A DNA stretch of 64,000 bases, from assembly GCA_902587145.1 (NCBI GenBank), contig CACIKD010000002.1, positions 80,072 through 144,071 on the forward strand. Reading direction: 5' to 3'. The stretch's first letter is position 1. Each line of letters opens with the position of its first letter. The position numbers and the translations under genes were made by a program. Origin of the DNA: an uncultured Pelagibacteraceae bacterium. Lineage in GTDB: Bacteria > Pseudomonadota > Alphaproteobacteria > Pelagibacterales > Pelagibacteraceae. The notes under the pieces were generated by a model. It was not told the origin of the DNA, did no database searches, and saw nothing but the letters and a program-made list of their open reading frames with translations. Below, piece after piece: positions 1 through 8,209 of this stretch.

Positions 1-31
1 GCTTTATTTCTTTTGGTACTCCGATGATCAT

Positions 32-1372
32 TTATGATTTGGTATAATTTGTAATACCCGTTCTTAATTTTTCGATTATCTCGTCGATATGTTTTTTTTC
101 ACAAATAAATTGAGGTGCTATAATTAAACTGTCTCCAGTGTTCTTAAAATTCACACCGGCGTCGTAACAATGTTTAAATGTTTGAAATCCAGCTTTTCCT
201 GGTTTGTCTACCATTTTCATTTCTATGCCACCCATCATTCCATATCCTCTTATACTTACAACCTCTTTTAAATCTTTTAATGAGTGTAAACCGTCTTGAA
301 AATAAGGTGACATTTCTTTAGCTCTATTAAAAATATCTTCTTTATCAAAAATATCTTGAACGGCTAAAGCTGCTGCAACAGCAACTGGAATTCCAGAGTA
401 AGTATAACCGTGAAATAATTCGGGAGTTCCTTCTGGATTTTTTGATGCATCTAACACTGTATCATACATCTCCTCTTTTACAGCCACTACTCCCATTGGT
501 ACAACTCCATTAGTTGTTGCTTTTGCCATTGTCATAATATCGGGCGTAACTTTCCACTCTTGAGCTGCAAATGCTGAGCCTGTCCTTCCCCAACCCGTGA
601 TCACTTCATCAAAGATTAAAAGTATTCCGTGTTTGTCACATATTTCTCTAAGTCTTTTTAAATAACCTTTTGGAGGAACCAAGGTTCCTGTTGATCCAGC
701 TATAGGTTCGACAATACACGCAGCGATATTTTCACCTCCAAAATTCATTGCAATTCTCTCTAGATCTTCTGCTAACTCAACACCTGTTTCAGGTTGTCCT
801 TTTACAAATTTATGTTCAGGTAAGTGGGTGTGCCTCATGTGTTGTACGCCTGGCATAAGAACACTGGCAAAAGTTTTTACGTTATTAATCATTCCACCAA
901 CTGTGGTAGCTCCAATGTTCATGCCGTGATATCCTCTTTCTCTGCCGACAAATCTAAATCTTTTTGAGTCTCCTTTTGCTCTGTGATAAGCGATTGCAAT
1001 TTTTATAGCAGTCTCTACTGCAGTAGATCCACATATAGTATAAAAAATTCTATTTATTCCCTCTGGAGTTTTTTTTGCAATTCTTGTTGCTAATTCAAAA
1101 GATCCTCCAAATCCTTGATTGAAAGGTTGACAGTAATCCAACTTGTCTAACTGCTTAGAAACTGCTTCGGTTATTTCTTTTCTTCCATGTCCAAGAGGAT
1201 TACAAAATAAACCTGAGCTGGCATCAATCATTTTTTTTCCTAAATGATTTGTTAAATAGACCCCTTTTGCATCAGTTATAAGTCGAGGATTTTTTTTAAA
1301 TGATTTGTTGTCTGAAAATGGCATCCAATGCTCGTTTAAGGAGTTTGGGATGTTTGTTCTTTGTGAACTCAT
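32..1372 (-). CDS. class III omega-amino acid:pyruvate aminotransferase (taurine/beta-alanine type)
   Basis: PLP-dependent class III aminotransferase of 446 residues, the full family length. The PLP-binding region is visible: GSTAVETA near residue 115, FDEVITGWGRTG near 254-265 (Asp255) and the Schiff-base lysine in TMAKATTNG (Lys284). The N-terminal NEHWMPFS and the LDYCQPF region match omega-amino acid:pyruvate transaminases, which use beta-alanine, taurine or hypotaurine as donors with pyruvate as acceptor. A taurine role (giving sulfoacetaldehyde) is inferred from tauABC, xsc and pta in the same 25 kb, not from residues. It is transcribed away from the rest. GABA or another omega-amine remains possible as substrate. 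Confidence 0.85.
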   Translation of the reverse strand: MSSQRTNIPNSLNEHWMPFSDNKSFKKNPRLITDAKGVYLTNHLGKKMIDASSGLFCNPLGHGRKEITEAVSKQLDKLDYCQPFNQGFGGSFELATRIAKKTPEGINRIFYTICGSTAVETAIKIAIAYHRAKGDSKRFRFVGRERGYHGMNIGATTVGGMINNVKTFASVLMPGVQHMRHTHLPEHKFVKGQPETGVELAEDLERIAMNFGGENIAACIVEPIAGSTGTLVPPKGYLKRLREICDKHGILLIFDEVITGWGRTGSAFAAQEWKVTPDIMTMAKATTNGVVPMGVVAVKEEMYDTVLDASKNPEGTPELFHGYTYSGIPVAVAAALAVQDIFDKEDIFNRAKEMSPYFQDGLHSLKDLKEVVSIRGYGMMGGIEMKMVDKPGKAGFQTFKHCYDAGVNFKNTGDSLIIAPQFICEKKHIDEIIEKLRTGITNYTKS

Positions 1373-1470
1373 AATAATAAAATCTTTAGACTATTGCTTA
1401 CCTAAAACAACTAAATTATATACAACTAATAGTGGTATTTAATTTTAAAATATATATCGTATAAAAAATA

Positions 1471-1995
1471 ATGCAAATTAAAAAAACTAAGTTAAAAGGT
1501 CTCAAGATTGTCACTAATAAAGTCTACAAGGATTCAAGAGGTTATTTTAAGGAAGATTTTAAACAAACATTATTTAAAGGTTTTAAATTTATTTTTTCAT
1601 GTACATCTAGGTCAAAGAAGAACGTCTTAAGGGGTCTGCATATGCAAACCAAAAAAAAACAGGGTAAGTTTGTTTCTGTTTTAAAAGGAGCAATTTTGGA
1701 TGTAGCAGTAGATTTGAGAAAAAACTCAAAGACATTTGGTAAGCATTTTAAAATCGAACTTACTGAAAAAAATGGAAAATCAATTTTTATTCCTCCTGGA
1801 TTTGCCCATGGATTTTTAGCTAGAGAAAAGGAAAATATAGTTCATTATTACAATACAAATTTTAGATCTTCTAAACATGAAATCGGGATAATTTGGAACG
1901 ATCCTTCGCTTAAAATTAAATGGCCTATTAAAAATCCAATACTCTCAAAAAAAGATAAAAGAAATTTAACTTTTAAACAATTTCAAAAAAAATAA
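1471..1995 (+). CDS. rfbC: dTDP-4-dehydrorhamnose 3,5-epimerase family (RmlC-like)
   Basis: Cupin-fold sugar nucleotide epimerase of 174 residues, close to the usual 180. Family landmarks are the RGYFKEDF segment near residue 23, the catalytic-base region VLRGLHMQ near 52, and IFIPPGFAHGF near 106. The enzyme epimerises C3 and C5 of a 4-keto-6-deoxy sugar nucleotide in the cytoplasm for cell-surface polysaccharide. It is first in a tight three-gene set; the next gene starts 2 bases after its stop. Since the neighbour is a sugar C-methyltransferase, the product may be a branched deoxysugar rather than rhamnose. Confidence 0.85.
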   Translation: MQIKKTKLKGLKIVTNKVYKDSRGYFKEDFKQTLFKGFKFIFSCTSRSKKNVLRGLHMQTKKKQGKFVSVLKGAILDVAVDLRKNSKTFGKHFKIELTEKNGKSIFIPPGFAHGFLAREKENIVHYYNTNFRSSKHEIGIIWNDPSLKIKWPIKNPILSKKDKRNLTFKQFQKK

Positions 1996-1996
1996 A

Positions 1997-3196
1997 ATGA
2001 AATGTAAGATAACTGGAGATAAGCTAAGTCCTTTCATGTCTTTTGGCAAAATGCCGTCTGCCAACGGTTTTTTAGATGAAAATAATTTTGATAATGAGTT
2101 TTTTTACGAAATGGAAGTAGGATTTTCAAGTAAAGTATCTTTGCTACAATTAAATGAGTTTTCAAATCCTGTAAAAGTACATAATGATAGATATCCTTTT
2201 TATACTAGCAGCTCACTAAATATGAAAAAACATTTTAACCAATTTGCTCATTGGTTAAAAGAAAAGCATCTTCACCATGGATCAAAACTTATTGAAGTGG
2301 GTTCTAATGATGGAACTTTGCTTGAAAATTTTAAGAATTCTAATATTGAAGCAGTAGGATTTGAACCTTCTATAACTATTGCTGAACTTGCAAATAAAAA
2401 AAATATCAAAACATTGAGTAAGTTTTTTAATACTCAAAACTTAGATGAGATAAAGAATTTCCATTCTTCGGTTGATGTTATATGTTCTGCAAATGTTATA
2501 GCTCATATTCCAGATCTTAAAGACGTTATTAAATGTGTAGATAAATTATTATCATCTAAAGGTTTGCTTATATTTGAGGAGCCTTATCTTGGATCTATGT
2601 TTTCAAAAATTTCTTACGATCAAATATACGATGAACACATATTTATGTTTTCTGTCAATTCAATAAAGAAAATTTTTGATTTGTTTGATTTTGAACTTAT
2701 AGATGTTCTGCCTCAGGTAACTCACGGAGGGTCAATGAGATATGTAATTGGAAGAAAGAATAAACACAAAAAAAGTGAAATAGTTTCTAAATTTCTTGAT
2801 GAAGAACAAAGTAAAAAATTAGACACAATTGAGTCATGTTTAGAGTTTAAAAAAGCTTGTGAATTATCAAAAAAAATGACTGTAGAAAAATTGAATAAAT
2901 TTAAGTCTAGCAATAAAAAAATCTGCGGTTATGCAGCTACAGCTAAAAGTACTACAGTTTTAAATTATTGTAACATTGGAACCGATTTAATTGATTATAT
3001 TTGTGATACTACAACTGAAAAAATTGGAAAGTTTTCGCCAGGCAAACATATACCAGTTGTTCCCATGAGTCATTTTAAAGAAAATATTCCGGATATAGCT
3101 TTCTTATTTGCTTGGAACCACAAAGAGGAAATTTTTTTAAAAGAAAAAGAATTTAAAAAAAATGGAGGTGCTTGGTTTTCCCATGTTGCTTTATAG
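1997..3196 (+). CDS. SAM-dependent sugar C-methyltransferase (Methyltransf_13/_14 type)
   Basis: Protein of 399 residues with the three-part layout of deoxysugar C-methyltransferases such as TylCIII/NovU. The N-terminal segment (MKCKITGDKL) corresponds to the usual zinc-binding domain but shows few cysteines. A Rossmann methyltransferase core has LIEVGSNDGTLL near residue 94, and the C-terminal domain contains GYAATAKSTTVLNYC near 310. It would add a methyl group to C3 of a 4-keto sugar nucleotide made by enzymes such as the adjacent epimerase. No glycosyltransferase is nearby. The reduced N-terminal cysteine set is worth noting. Confidence 0.75.
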   Translation: MKCKITGDKLSPFMSFGKMPSANGFLDENNFDNEFFYEMEVGFSSKVSLLQLNEFSNPVKVHNDRYPFYTSSSLNMKKHFNQFAHWLKEKHLHHGSKLIEVGSNDGTLLENFKNSNIEAVGFEPSITIAELANKKNIKTLSKFFNTQNLDEIKNFHSSVDVICSANVIAHIPDLKDVIKCVDKLLSSKGLLIFEEPYLGSMFSKISYDQIYDEHIFMFSVNSIKKIFDLFDFELIDVLPQVTHGGSMRYVIGRKNKHKKSEIVSKFLDEEQSKKLDTIESCLEFKKACELSKKMTVEKLNKFKSSNKKICGYAATAKSTTVLNYCNIGTDLIDYICDTTTEKIGKFSPGKHIPVVPMSHFKENIPDIAFLFAWNHKEEIFLKEKEFKKNGGAWFSHVAL

Positions 3197-3896
3197 TAAT
3201 CGAATAGTAGTAACAGGTGGCACTGGCAGATTTGCTTCATCTCTTAAAAAGGTGAAATCGAAATACTCGGTATTCTTCCCTTCAAAGTCAAATTTAAATA
3301 TACTTAAAGAAAACTCAATTCTTAAATACTTAAAAAAGAAAAAACCAAAATATCTTATTCATTTAGCAGGTTTATCTAGACCAATGTCAGTGCATAACAA
3401 TGATATTAAAAAGAGCATTGACTTAAATATTATTGGGACAGCAAATATTGTTAAAATTTGTGAAAAGCTGAATATTAAACTTATCTATTTTTCATCAAGT
3501 TACGTATATCCAGGGAAAAAAGGTGGCTATAAAGAAAATGATCCTGTTTTGCCAATAAATAATTATGCATGGTCAAAATTAGGAGGCGAATGTTCTGTAA
3601 AACTGTATAAAAATTCTTTAATTGTTAGAGCCTCTATGACAGAAAAACCATTTGTACATAAAGCAGCTTTTAGTGATTTTTATACAAATTTTATATTTCA
3701 TGAAGATATTGCTCCGAAAGTTTTTAAAATTTTAAAACTAAAAGGAATAATAAATTTTGGAGGAAAAGCTCAAAGCGTATTTAAATTTGTAAAAAAATAT
3801 AATCCTAAAATAAAAAAGATTTCTTATAAGAAAGTGTTTGGCAAAACTTATCCGTCGAACACCTCTATGAATTTAAAAAAATTCAAAAGAATTTAA
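3183..3896 (+). CDS. NAD(P)-dependent sugar epimerase/reductase (short SDR, RmlD/GalE-like)
   Basis: Extended SDR of about 237 residues with the nucleotide-binding motif VTGGTGRFASSL at the N-terminus, FSSSYVYPG holding the catalytic serine, and the YAWSK catalytic Tyr/Lys pair. The start at 3183 overlaps the end of the methyltransferase by 14 bases; a start at 3162 is possible but less likely because nothing homologous precedes the Rossmann motif. It is shorter than GalE or RmlD (about 300), so part of the substrate domain is reduced. It probably reduces the 4-keto group of the sugar made by the two genes before it. Confidence 0.7.
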   Translation: MLLYSNRIVVTGGTGRFASSLKKVKSKYSVFFPSKSNLNILKENSILKYLKKKKPKYLIHLAGLSRPMSVHNNDIKKSIDLNIIGTANIVKICEKLNIKLIYFSSSYVYPGKKGGYKENDPVLPINNYAWSKLGGECSVKLYKNSLIVRASMTEKPFVHKAAFSDFYTNFIFHEDIAPKVFKILKLKGIINFGGKAQSVFKFVKKYNPKIKKISYKKVFGKTYPSNTSMNLKKFKRI

Positions 3897-3930
3897 AAAA
3901 ATTAGTATTAATTTCAATTGCAACCTATAA

Positions 3931-3960
3931 TTGATTATTTGTCTAAACATCGCCTATTAT
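3931..3960 (+). promoter_or_regulatory. candidate sigma-70-type promoter upstream of tauA
   Basis: In the 142-base gap before tauA, TTGATT (3931-3936) and TATTAT (3955-3960) are separated by 18 bases, giving reasonable -35 and -10 elements. The start codon is 79 bases beyond the -10, preceded by a clear ribosome site (GGAGA at 4031-4035). In DNA this AT-rich such matches occur by chance, so this is only a candidate. Confidence 0.3.
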
Positions 3961-4038
3961 TGAACACTCTAGGTATTTACTTACGATTAAAATTCATTTT
4001 AAATCTTCATTAATTAACAAACTATATATAGGAGAACT

Positions 4039-4977
4039 ATGAAAAAAATAATAAGCACAGTTCTTGGAATGGTTTTGGCTTTTTCTCTTTATTCTTCAGT
4101 TGCAAATTCTGCTGCTAAAGAAGTTAGAGTTGCGTACTTTTTAGAGTGGCCATCTCCTAATCTAGAGGACATGAATAAAAAAGCATATTCAAAAGCACTA
4201 GGTGTGCCAGTGAAGTGGACTAATTTTACGAATGGTGTGGCGATGACAGATGCAATGTTAGCAGGAGATATTGATATCTCTTACTCACAAGGTTTAATGC
4301 CTTACATTAACGCTGTTAAAGCTAAAGCGCCTATCAGTTTAGTTGACGTTGCTATGGAATACGGTATGGGAGGAACAACATGTGTTACCTCTAATAAATC
4401 TGGTATTACAAAAGCGAATGCTTCAGAGCTAGAAGGTAAAAAAGTTGCAGTTCCATTAGGAACTATGGCTGAGTATGTTTTTACTGAAAGTATGAAAATA
4501 GTTGGAGCTGATAGAAAAAAAATGAATATTATTGCTATGGATCCTGAAGAAGGTGCAGCTGCACTAGTAAGTGGTGATGTAGTAATGGCATGTTTATTTG
4601 GTGGTAATTCTATAAAGTCTGCAACATCAGTTGGAAAAAGACTTCTAACAGTAGATGAAGCACGAGCTGGTGGAATTATGGGTATTGATATCGTTTCTGT
4701 TACTAACAAATTCATGAAAGAAAACCCAGGAATGTTAAAGTCATTCGTTGAGTTAACTCATGAAGCTAACGAAAGATATAGAAAAGGTGGAAGTGATATG
4801 AAAGCTATGTCAAAAGAGTCAGAAATGAAAGTTGCTGACATGAAAGACACTTTAAGTGGCTTTAAATTCTTAACACCAAGAGAAACAAAAAAATCTATGA
4901 AGAGTGGAAACCTTGCTAAGTTTTTAAAAGGATTTGACACTCCAAGAGGTACGGTAACTACTAAGTTTTTACCGTAG
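4039..4977 (+). CDS. tauA: taurine-type ABC transporter substrate-binding protein
   Basis: Periplasmic binding protein of 312 residues with a signal peptide (MKKIISTVLGMVLAFSLYSS..., cleavage around residue 24). The mature fold is the NMT1/SsuA/TauA class, with EWPSPN near residue 36 and the DISYSQGLMPYINAV hinge segment near 80. It would capture taurine or a related sulfonate for TauBC. A strong stem-loop follows the stop codon, as is common after binding-protein genes that need more copies than the other subunits. Substrate is inferred from the xsc/pta/aminotransferase context; other short sulfonates or nitrogen compounds cannot be excluded. Confidence 0.8.
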   Translation: MKKIISTVLGMVLAFSLYSSVANSAAKEVRVAYFLEWPSPNLEDMNKKAYSKALGVPVKWTNFTNGVAMTDAMLAGDIDISYSQGLMPYINAVKAKAPISLVDVAMEYGMGGTTCVTSNKSGITKANASELEGKKVAVPLGTMAEYVFTESMKIVGADRKKMNIIAMDPEEGAAALVSGDVVMACLFGGNSIKSATSVGKRLLTVDEARAGGIMGIDIVSVTNKFMKENPGMLKSFVELTHEANERYRKGGSDMKAMSKESEMKVADMKDTLSGFKFLTPRETKKSMKSGNLAKFLKGFDTPRGTVTTKFLP

Positions 4978-4993
4978 TTTAAGAAATAAAATT

Positions 4994-5031
4994 AATAGGC
5001 GCCAATTTATTTAATTGGTGCCTATTTTTTT
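4994..5031 (+). terminator. intrinsic terminator/attenuator between tauA and tauB
   Basis: Inverted repeat AATAGGCGCCAATT / AATTGGTGCCTATT, nearly perfect with a short AT loop, followed by a run of seven or eight T (5024-5030). It lies directly after the tauA stop and 27 bases before tauB. Partial termination here would leave tauA expressed above tauBC. Confidence 0.8.
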
Positions 5032-5057
5032 AACTAAATATCTAATATAATTATTTT

Positions 5058-5855
5058 ATGAGCGACTTGATTTCACAAAACTTAAATATGATTTTTAAAA
5101 CTCCGAAAGGAGAGACTGTCCATGCTCTCAAAGATTTAAATTTCACAATTAAAAAAGGGGAATTACTAACCGTCCTTGGTCCCTCAGGATGCGGAAAAAC
5201 AACTTTATTAAATATAACAGCAGGATTTATTAGACCAACTTCAGGAAAAATTACTCTTAATAATAAAGAAATCAATGGACCAGGTGTTGATAGAGGAATG
5301 GTTTTTCAGCAAGGTGCATTATTTGAATGGTTAACTGTTGCTGAGAATGTAAATTTTGGTTTGAGAATGAAAGAAGAAGACGTTGTTCAAACACAAAAGA
5401 AAGTTGACGAATGGTTGGATATAGTTGGTTTAAAAGGTTTTGGTAATACTCCTACTTACCAATTATCAGGGGGTATGCAGCAAAGAGTAGCTTTAGCTAG
5501 ATGCTTAATAAATGATCCTGATTTAATTTTAATGGATGAACCTCTAGGAGCTTTAGATGCATTAACGAGAGAAAAAATGCAGTCGCTAGTTCTTAAAATT
5601 TGGAAAGAAACAGGAAAAACAATTATTTTAATAACTCACTCTGTTGAAGAGGCGCTATTGCTTGGAGAAAAAGTTTACGTTATGGCCCCAAGACCTGGAA
5701 GAATTCATAAAGAATATAAGTTACCCTTTGCATCAATGGGTCTTAACGGTGATTTAAGGGAAATCAAAAACAATAAAGAATTCGTTTCAAAAAGAGAAGA
5801 AATTCTCTCTATGATTTGGGACATGGAAGAAGAAATAATGGGTAAAGATAATTAA
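5058..5855 (+). CDS. tauB: taurine-type ABC transporter ATP-binding protein
   Basis: ABC ATPase of 265 residues with all motifs: Walker A GPSGCGKTT (41-49), Q-loop FQQG (83-86), signature LSGGMQQR (136-143), Walker B ILMDEP (157-162) and switch His194 in ITHSVEEA. The alternating PGVDRGMVFQ segment is typical of the nitrate/sulfonate/taurine (SsuB/TauB) family. It energises the TauC permease at the inner face of the membrane. The stop codon of tauB overlaps the ATG of tauC, so the two are translationally coupled. Confidence 0.88.
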   Translation: MSDLISQNLNMIFKTPKGETVHALKDLNFTIKKGELLTVLGPSGCGKTTLLNITAGFIRPTSGKITLNNKEINGPGVDRGMVFQQGALFEWLTVAENVNFGLRMKEEDVVQTQKKVDEWLDIVGLKGFGNTPTYQLSGGMQQRVALARCLINDPDLILMDEPLGALDALTREKMQSLVLKIWKETGKTIILITHSVEEALLLGEKVYVMAPRPGRIHKEYKLPFASMGLNGDLREIKNNKEFVSKREEILSMIWDMEEEIMGKDN

Positions 5856-7765
5856 TGATCACAGCTTTTTTAACTTTTGTATTTTTCTTTGCTATCGTCG
5901 GATGTGTTTTATACGGTAGGAAATTAATTAAAACAGAAAAAGTAGATGCTGTTTTTGGAAATCCAGAGAGGGCTCAAGGTGGAATTCATTGGGTAATTGT
6001 TGGTAGCAGTTTCTTATTATTAGTTTGGCTTTATTATTCATGGGATATTGCAAAATCTTTTTTTCCTAGATCAGCTAATGAACTTTGTCAAGTCGGAAAG
6101 GTAAATGAGTCACTTCTTTCTCTTAAGTATCTTTTTCCAATTGAAGAGCGTCAACTTAAAAGTACTTCTGTAATTGAAACTGAGACAGAAAATTTAAATA
6201 AAATAATTGTTGAAATTGAAAAATCAGAAGAAGTAAAAAGTCAAGATAGAAGCAAATTATTAAATTTTGTTTCACAAACTAAAAATACAATTCCTTTACT
6301 GACTAATGAAAAACTTTTAAATAGTGAGACAAAAGAACAAATTAAAATAATTAATAACAAAATTATAAATTTAACTGAAAATTTTAGAAAAAAAGATTAT
6401 CCAAATGAGAGTGCTGAACAAGAAATAGAAAGAATTGAAGCTGCTAAAGAGGAAGGTAGTTGGAAAGCTTCAAGCACATCAATTGAAAACACTATTGAAA
6501 TACCCTCGATACCAAAAACAAAACGAGGTTTAAAATTTCAAGCAGCCGCTAAGGAACTTAATTTGATTAGTGACGAGTTCTTTGAACTCCGAAACCACAA
6601 TAGCCAATATACTTCAGCATTGGAAAAGCTAAAAAAAGAGATTAAAGATTTCAGGACTAATCTTGGCTCTTCAGAAGAGATTTCTTCCTCGTTCGCAAAA
6701 GATATTTTAAAAATTGCACGAAGAATTGAATACGCAAGTATTTTTCCACCAAATACTTTGAAAGACATGCAGCTTTCAATAATTAATTTTGATAAAGCAC
6801 AGAAAAAAGAACAAGGCACTTTAAGATGGGTCGATATATTTTTGTTTCCATCTGGCACCATTATTTCTAGCGGGCCAAGTTGTTCAGAGCAAGGATCAGG
6901 AAGGTGGCTACCGAAACCTTCAGATACAATTAATAAATTTACATTAATGCTTAACCCTAATGTTGGTTACAAACAAATTCCATTAATTTGGTATGAAATG
7001 ATGGACGTGAGTAAGATTATTGGATTCTTAATTCCTGATTGGTTTGCGGATGTTTTACCTGGTGAGTACCCGGTTCATAATGAAAAGGGTGAAGTTAAAC
7101 CTAACTTTAAAAGCAAAGTATTAAGTTTTGTAACAGGAGATTTCAATTTATTTAAAATTCCAATACCAACAGGTCATATATGGGATTCATTTTTGAGAGT
7201 TTTCCTTGGACTTGTAGCAGGAATTATTGTGGGAGTACCGTTAGGGCTTTTCATGGGATTAAATAGATTTGCAAAAGGATTTTTTGATCCTTTAATTGAA
7301 CTTTACAGACCTGTGCCACCATTAGCTTGGGCACCTTTAGTTATTTCAGTTTTAGGTATTGATAACCTTGGCAAAGTGTTCTTGTTATTTATGGTCTCGC
7401 TATCAATAATGATTATTTCGGCTAGAGCTGGGGCTTCAGGAACTCAATTATCCAAAATTCACGCCGCACATTCTCTTGGCGCATCTAAATGGCAAATATT
7501 AAGACATGTTATTTTCCCAAATTCTTTACCAGAAATTCTTACTGGCATAAGAGTGGCAACAGGAATGTGTTGGGGAACTTTAGTAGCTGCAGAATTTTTA
7601 GCCGGGACTACAGGAGTTGGGTTCGTAGAAAATGTCGCTAAAAAATATTTCCAATATGAAGTAATATGGATAACTATATTTATTATGGGAATGTTAGGTT
7701 TGTTATTTGATATTACAATTAGAAAAATTATTGATAAAACTATTCCTTGGCGAGGAAAAGGTTAG
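5855..7765 (+). CDS. tauC: taurine-type ABC transporter permease with a very long N-terminal extension
   Basis: A 636-residue permease, more than twice the usual 250-280. The C-terminal part (about 440-636) is an ordinary binding-protein-dependent permease with the EAA-type loop HAAHSLGASKWQILRH starting at residue 536 and PVPPLAWAPL before it. Upstream are two predicted membrane helices (about 2-21 and 43-63), then some 370 mostly hydrophilic residues rich in Glu, Lys, Ile and Asn, likely helical or coiled-coil, and by topology facing the periplasm. The extension could contact TauA or extend the translocation path. It is in one frame with no sign of a frameshift; tauB overlaps its start by one base. 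Confidence 0.85.
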   Translation: MITAFLTFVFFFAIVGCVLYGRKLIKTEKVDAVFGNPERAQGGIHWVIVGSSFLLLVWLYYSWDIAKSFFPRSANELCQVGKVNESLLSLKYLFPIEERQLKSTSVIETETENLNKIIVEIEKSEEVKSQDRSKLLNFVSQTKNTIPLLTNEKLLNSETKEQIKIINNKIINLTENFRKKDYPNESAEQEIERIEAAKEEGSWKASSTSIENTIEIPSIPKTKRGLKFQAAAKELNLISDEFFELRNHNSQYTSALEKLKKEIKDFRTNLGSSEEISSSFAKDILKIARRIEYASIFPPNTLKDMQLSIINFDKAQKKEQGTLRWVDIFLFPSGTIISSGPSCSEQGSGRWLPKPSDTINKFTLMLNPNVGYKQIPLIWYEMMDVSKIIGFLIPDWFADVLPGEYPVHNEKGEVKPNFKSKVLSFVTGDFNLFKIPIPTGHIWDSFLRVFLGLVAGIIVGVPLGLFMGLNRFAKGFFDPLIELYRPVPPLAWAPLVISVLGIDNLGKVFLLFMVSLSIMIISARAGASGTQLSKIHAAHSLGASKWQILRHVIFPNSLPEILTGIRVATGMCWGTLVAAEFLAGTTGVGFVENVAKKYFQYEVIWITIFIMGMLGLLFDITIRKIIDKTIPWRGKG

Positions 7766-7771
7766 TCATTA

Positions 7772-8209
7772 ATGAAAAGGCTTTTTACCATAATAATTGT
7801 TTTTCTTCTTCCTGGAACTATTTTAGCTGACGAAAAAGCAAAAGAAAAAAAAGTAGCTAAATATATCATGGAAAACATTCAAAAAGATTATTTAGATTGT
7901 TATAGTTTTTATAAGGTTGCAGCAGAGAGCTTTAAAAAAGCTGGGAAAGATCAGGGAATTATAAAAAATTTAGAAAATAGTGCAGATGTTTCATTGAAGT
8001 ATAACTATGATTTAGGGGAAATTATGGGGTTAAATCCTGAAGTTATGGCTGAGATGACTAAGACAAAAATAGATACGTTTGTGAAAATGGCAAACAAAGA
8101 TTTTTCATCTTTAGCTAAAAAATACGGTCTCATGTGTAAGAGTTTGGTTGAGAATCCAGAACAAAGAACAAATTACTGGGAACAAAAAGGTTCTAAAATA
8201 ATTAAGTGA
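7772..8209 (+). CDS. secreted small protein of unknown function
   Basis: 145 residues beginning with a signal peptide (MKRLFTIIIVFLLPGTILA, cleavage before DEKAK). The mature part is Lys/Glu-rich and probably helical, with two cysteines (in LDCYSFY and LMCKSLV) that could form a disulfide in the periplasm. I do not recognise a family. It starts 6 bases after tauC and its stop overlaps the GTG start of the next gene, so it belongs to the tau transcript. It resembles in size and style another secreted protein in this window (11885-12256), which also has KALDC near the mature N-terminus. Confidence 0.7.
   Translation: MKRLFTIIIVFLLPGTILADEKAKEKKVAKYIMENIQKDYLDCYSFYKVAAESFKKAGKDQGIIKNLENSADVSLKYNYDLGEIMGLNPEVMAEMTKTKIDTFVKMANKDFSSLAKKYGLMCKSLVENPEQRTNYWEQKGSKIIK

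Noticed and set aside
4302-4715. Minus-strand 137-codon open frame in tauA
   Set aside because: Antisense to tauA, which has a signal peptide, ribosome site and family match; composition is that of a shadow frame.
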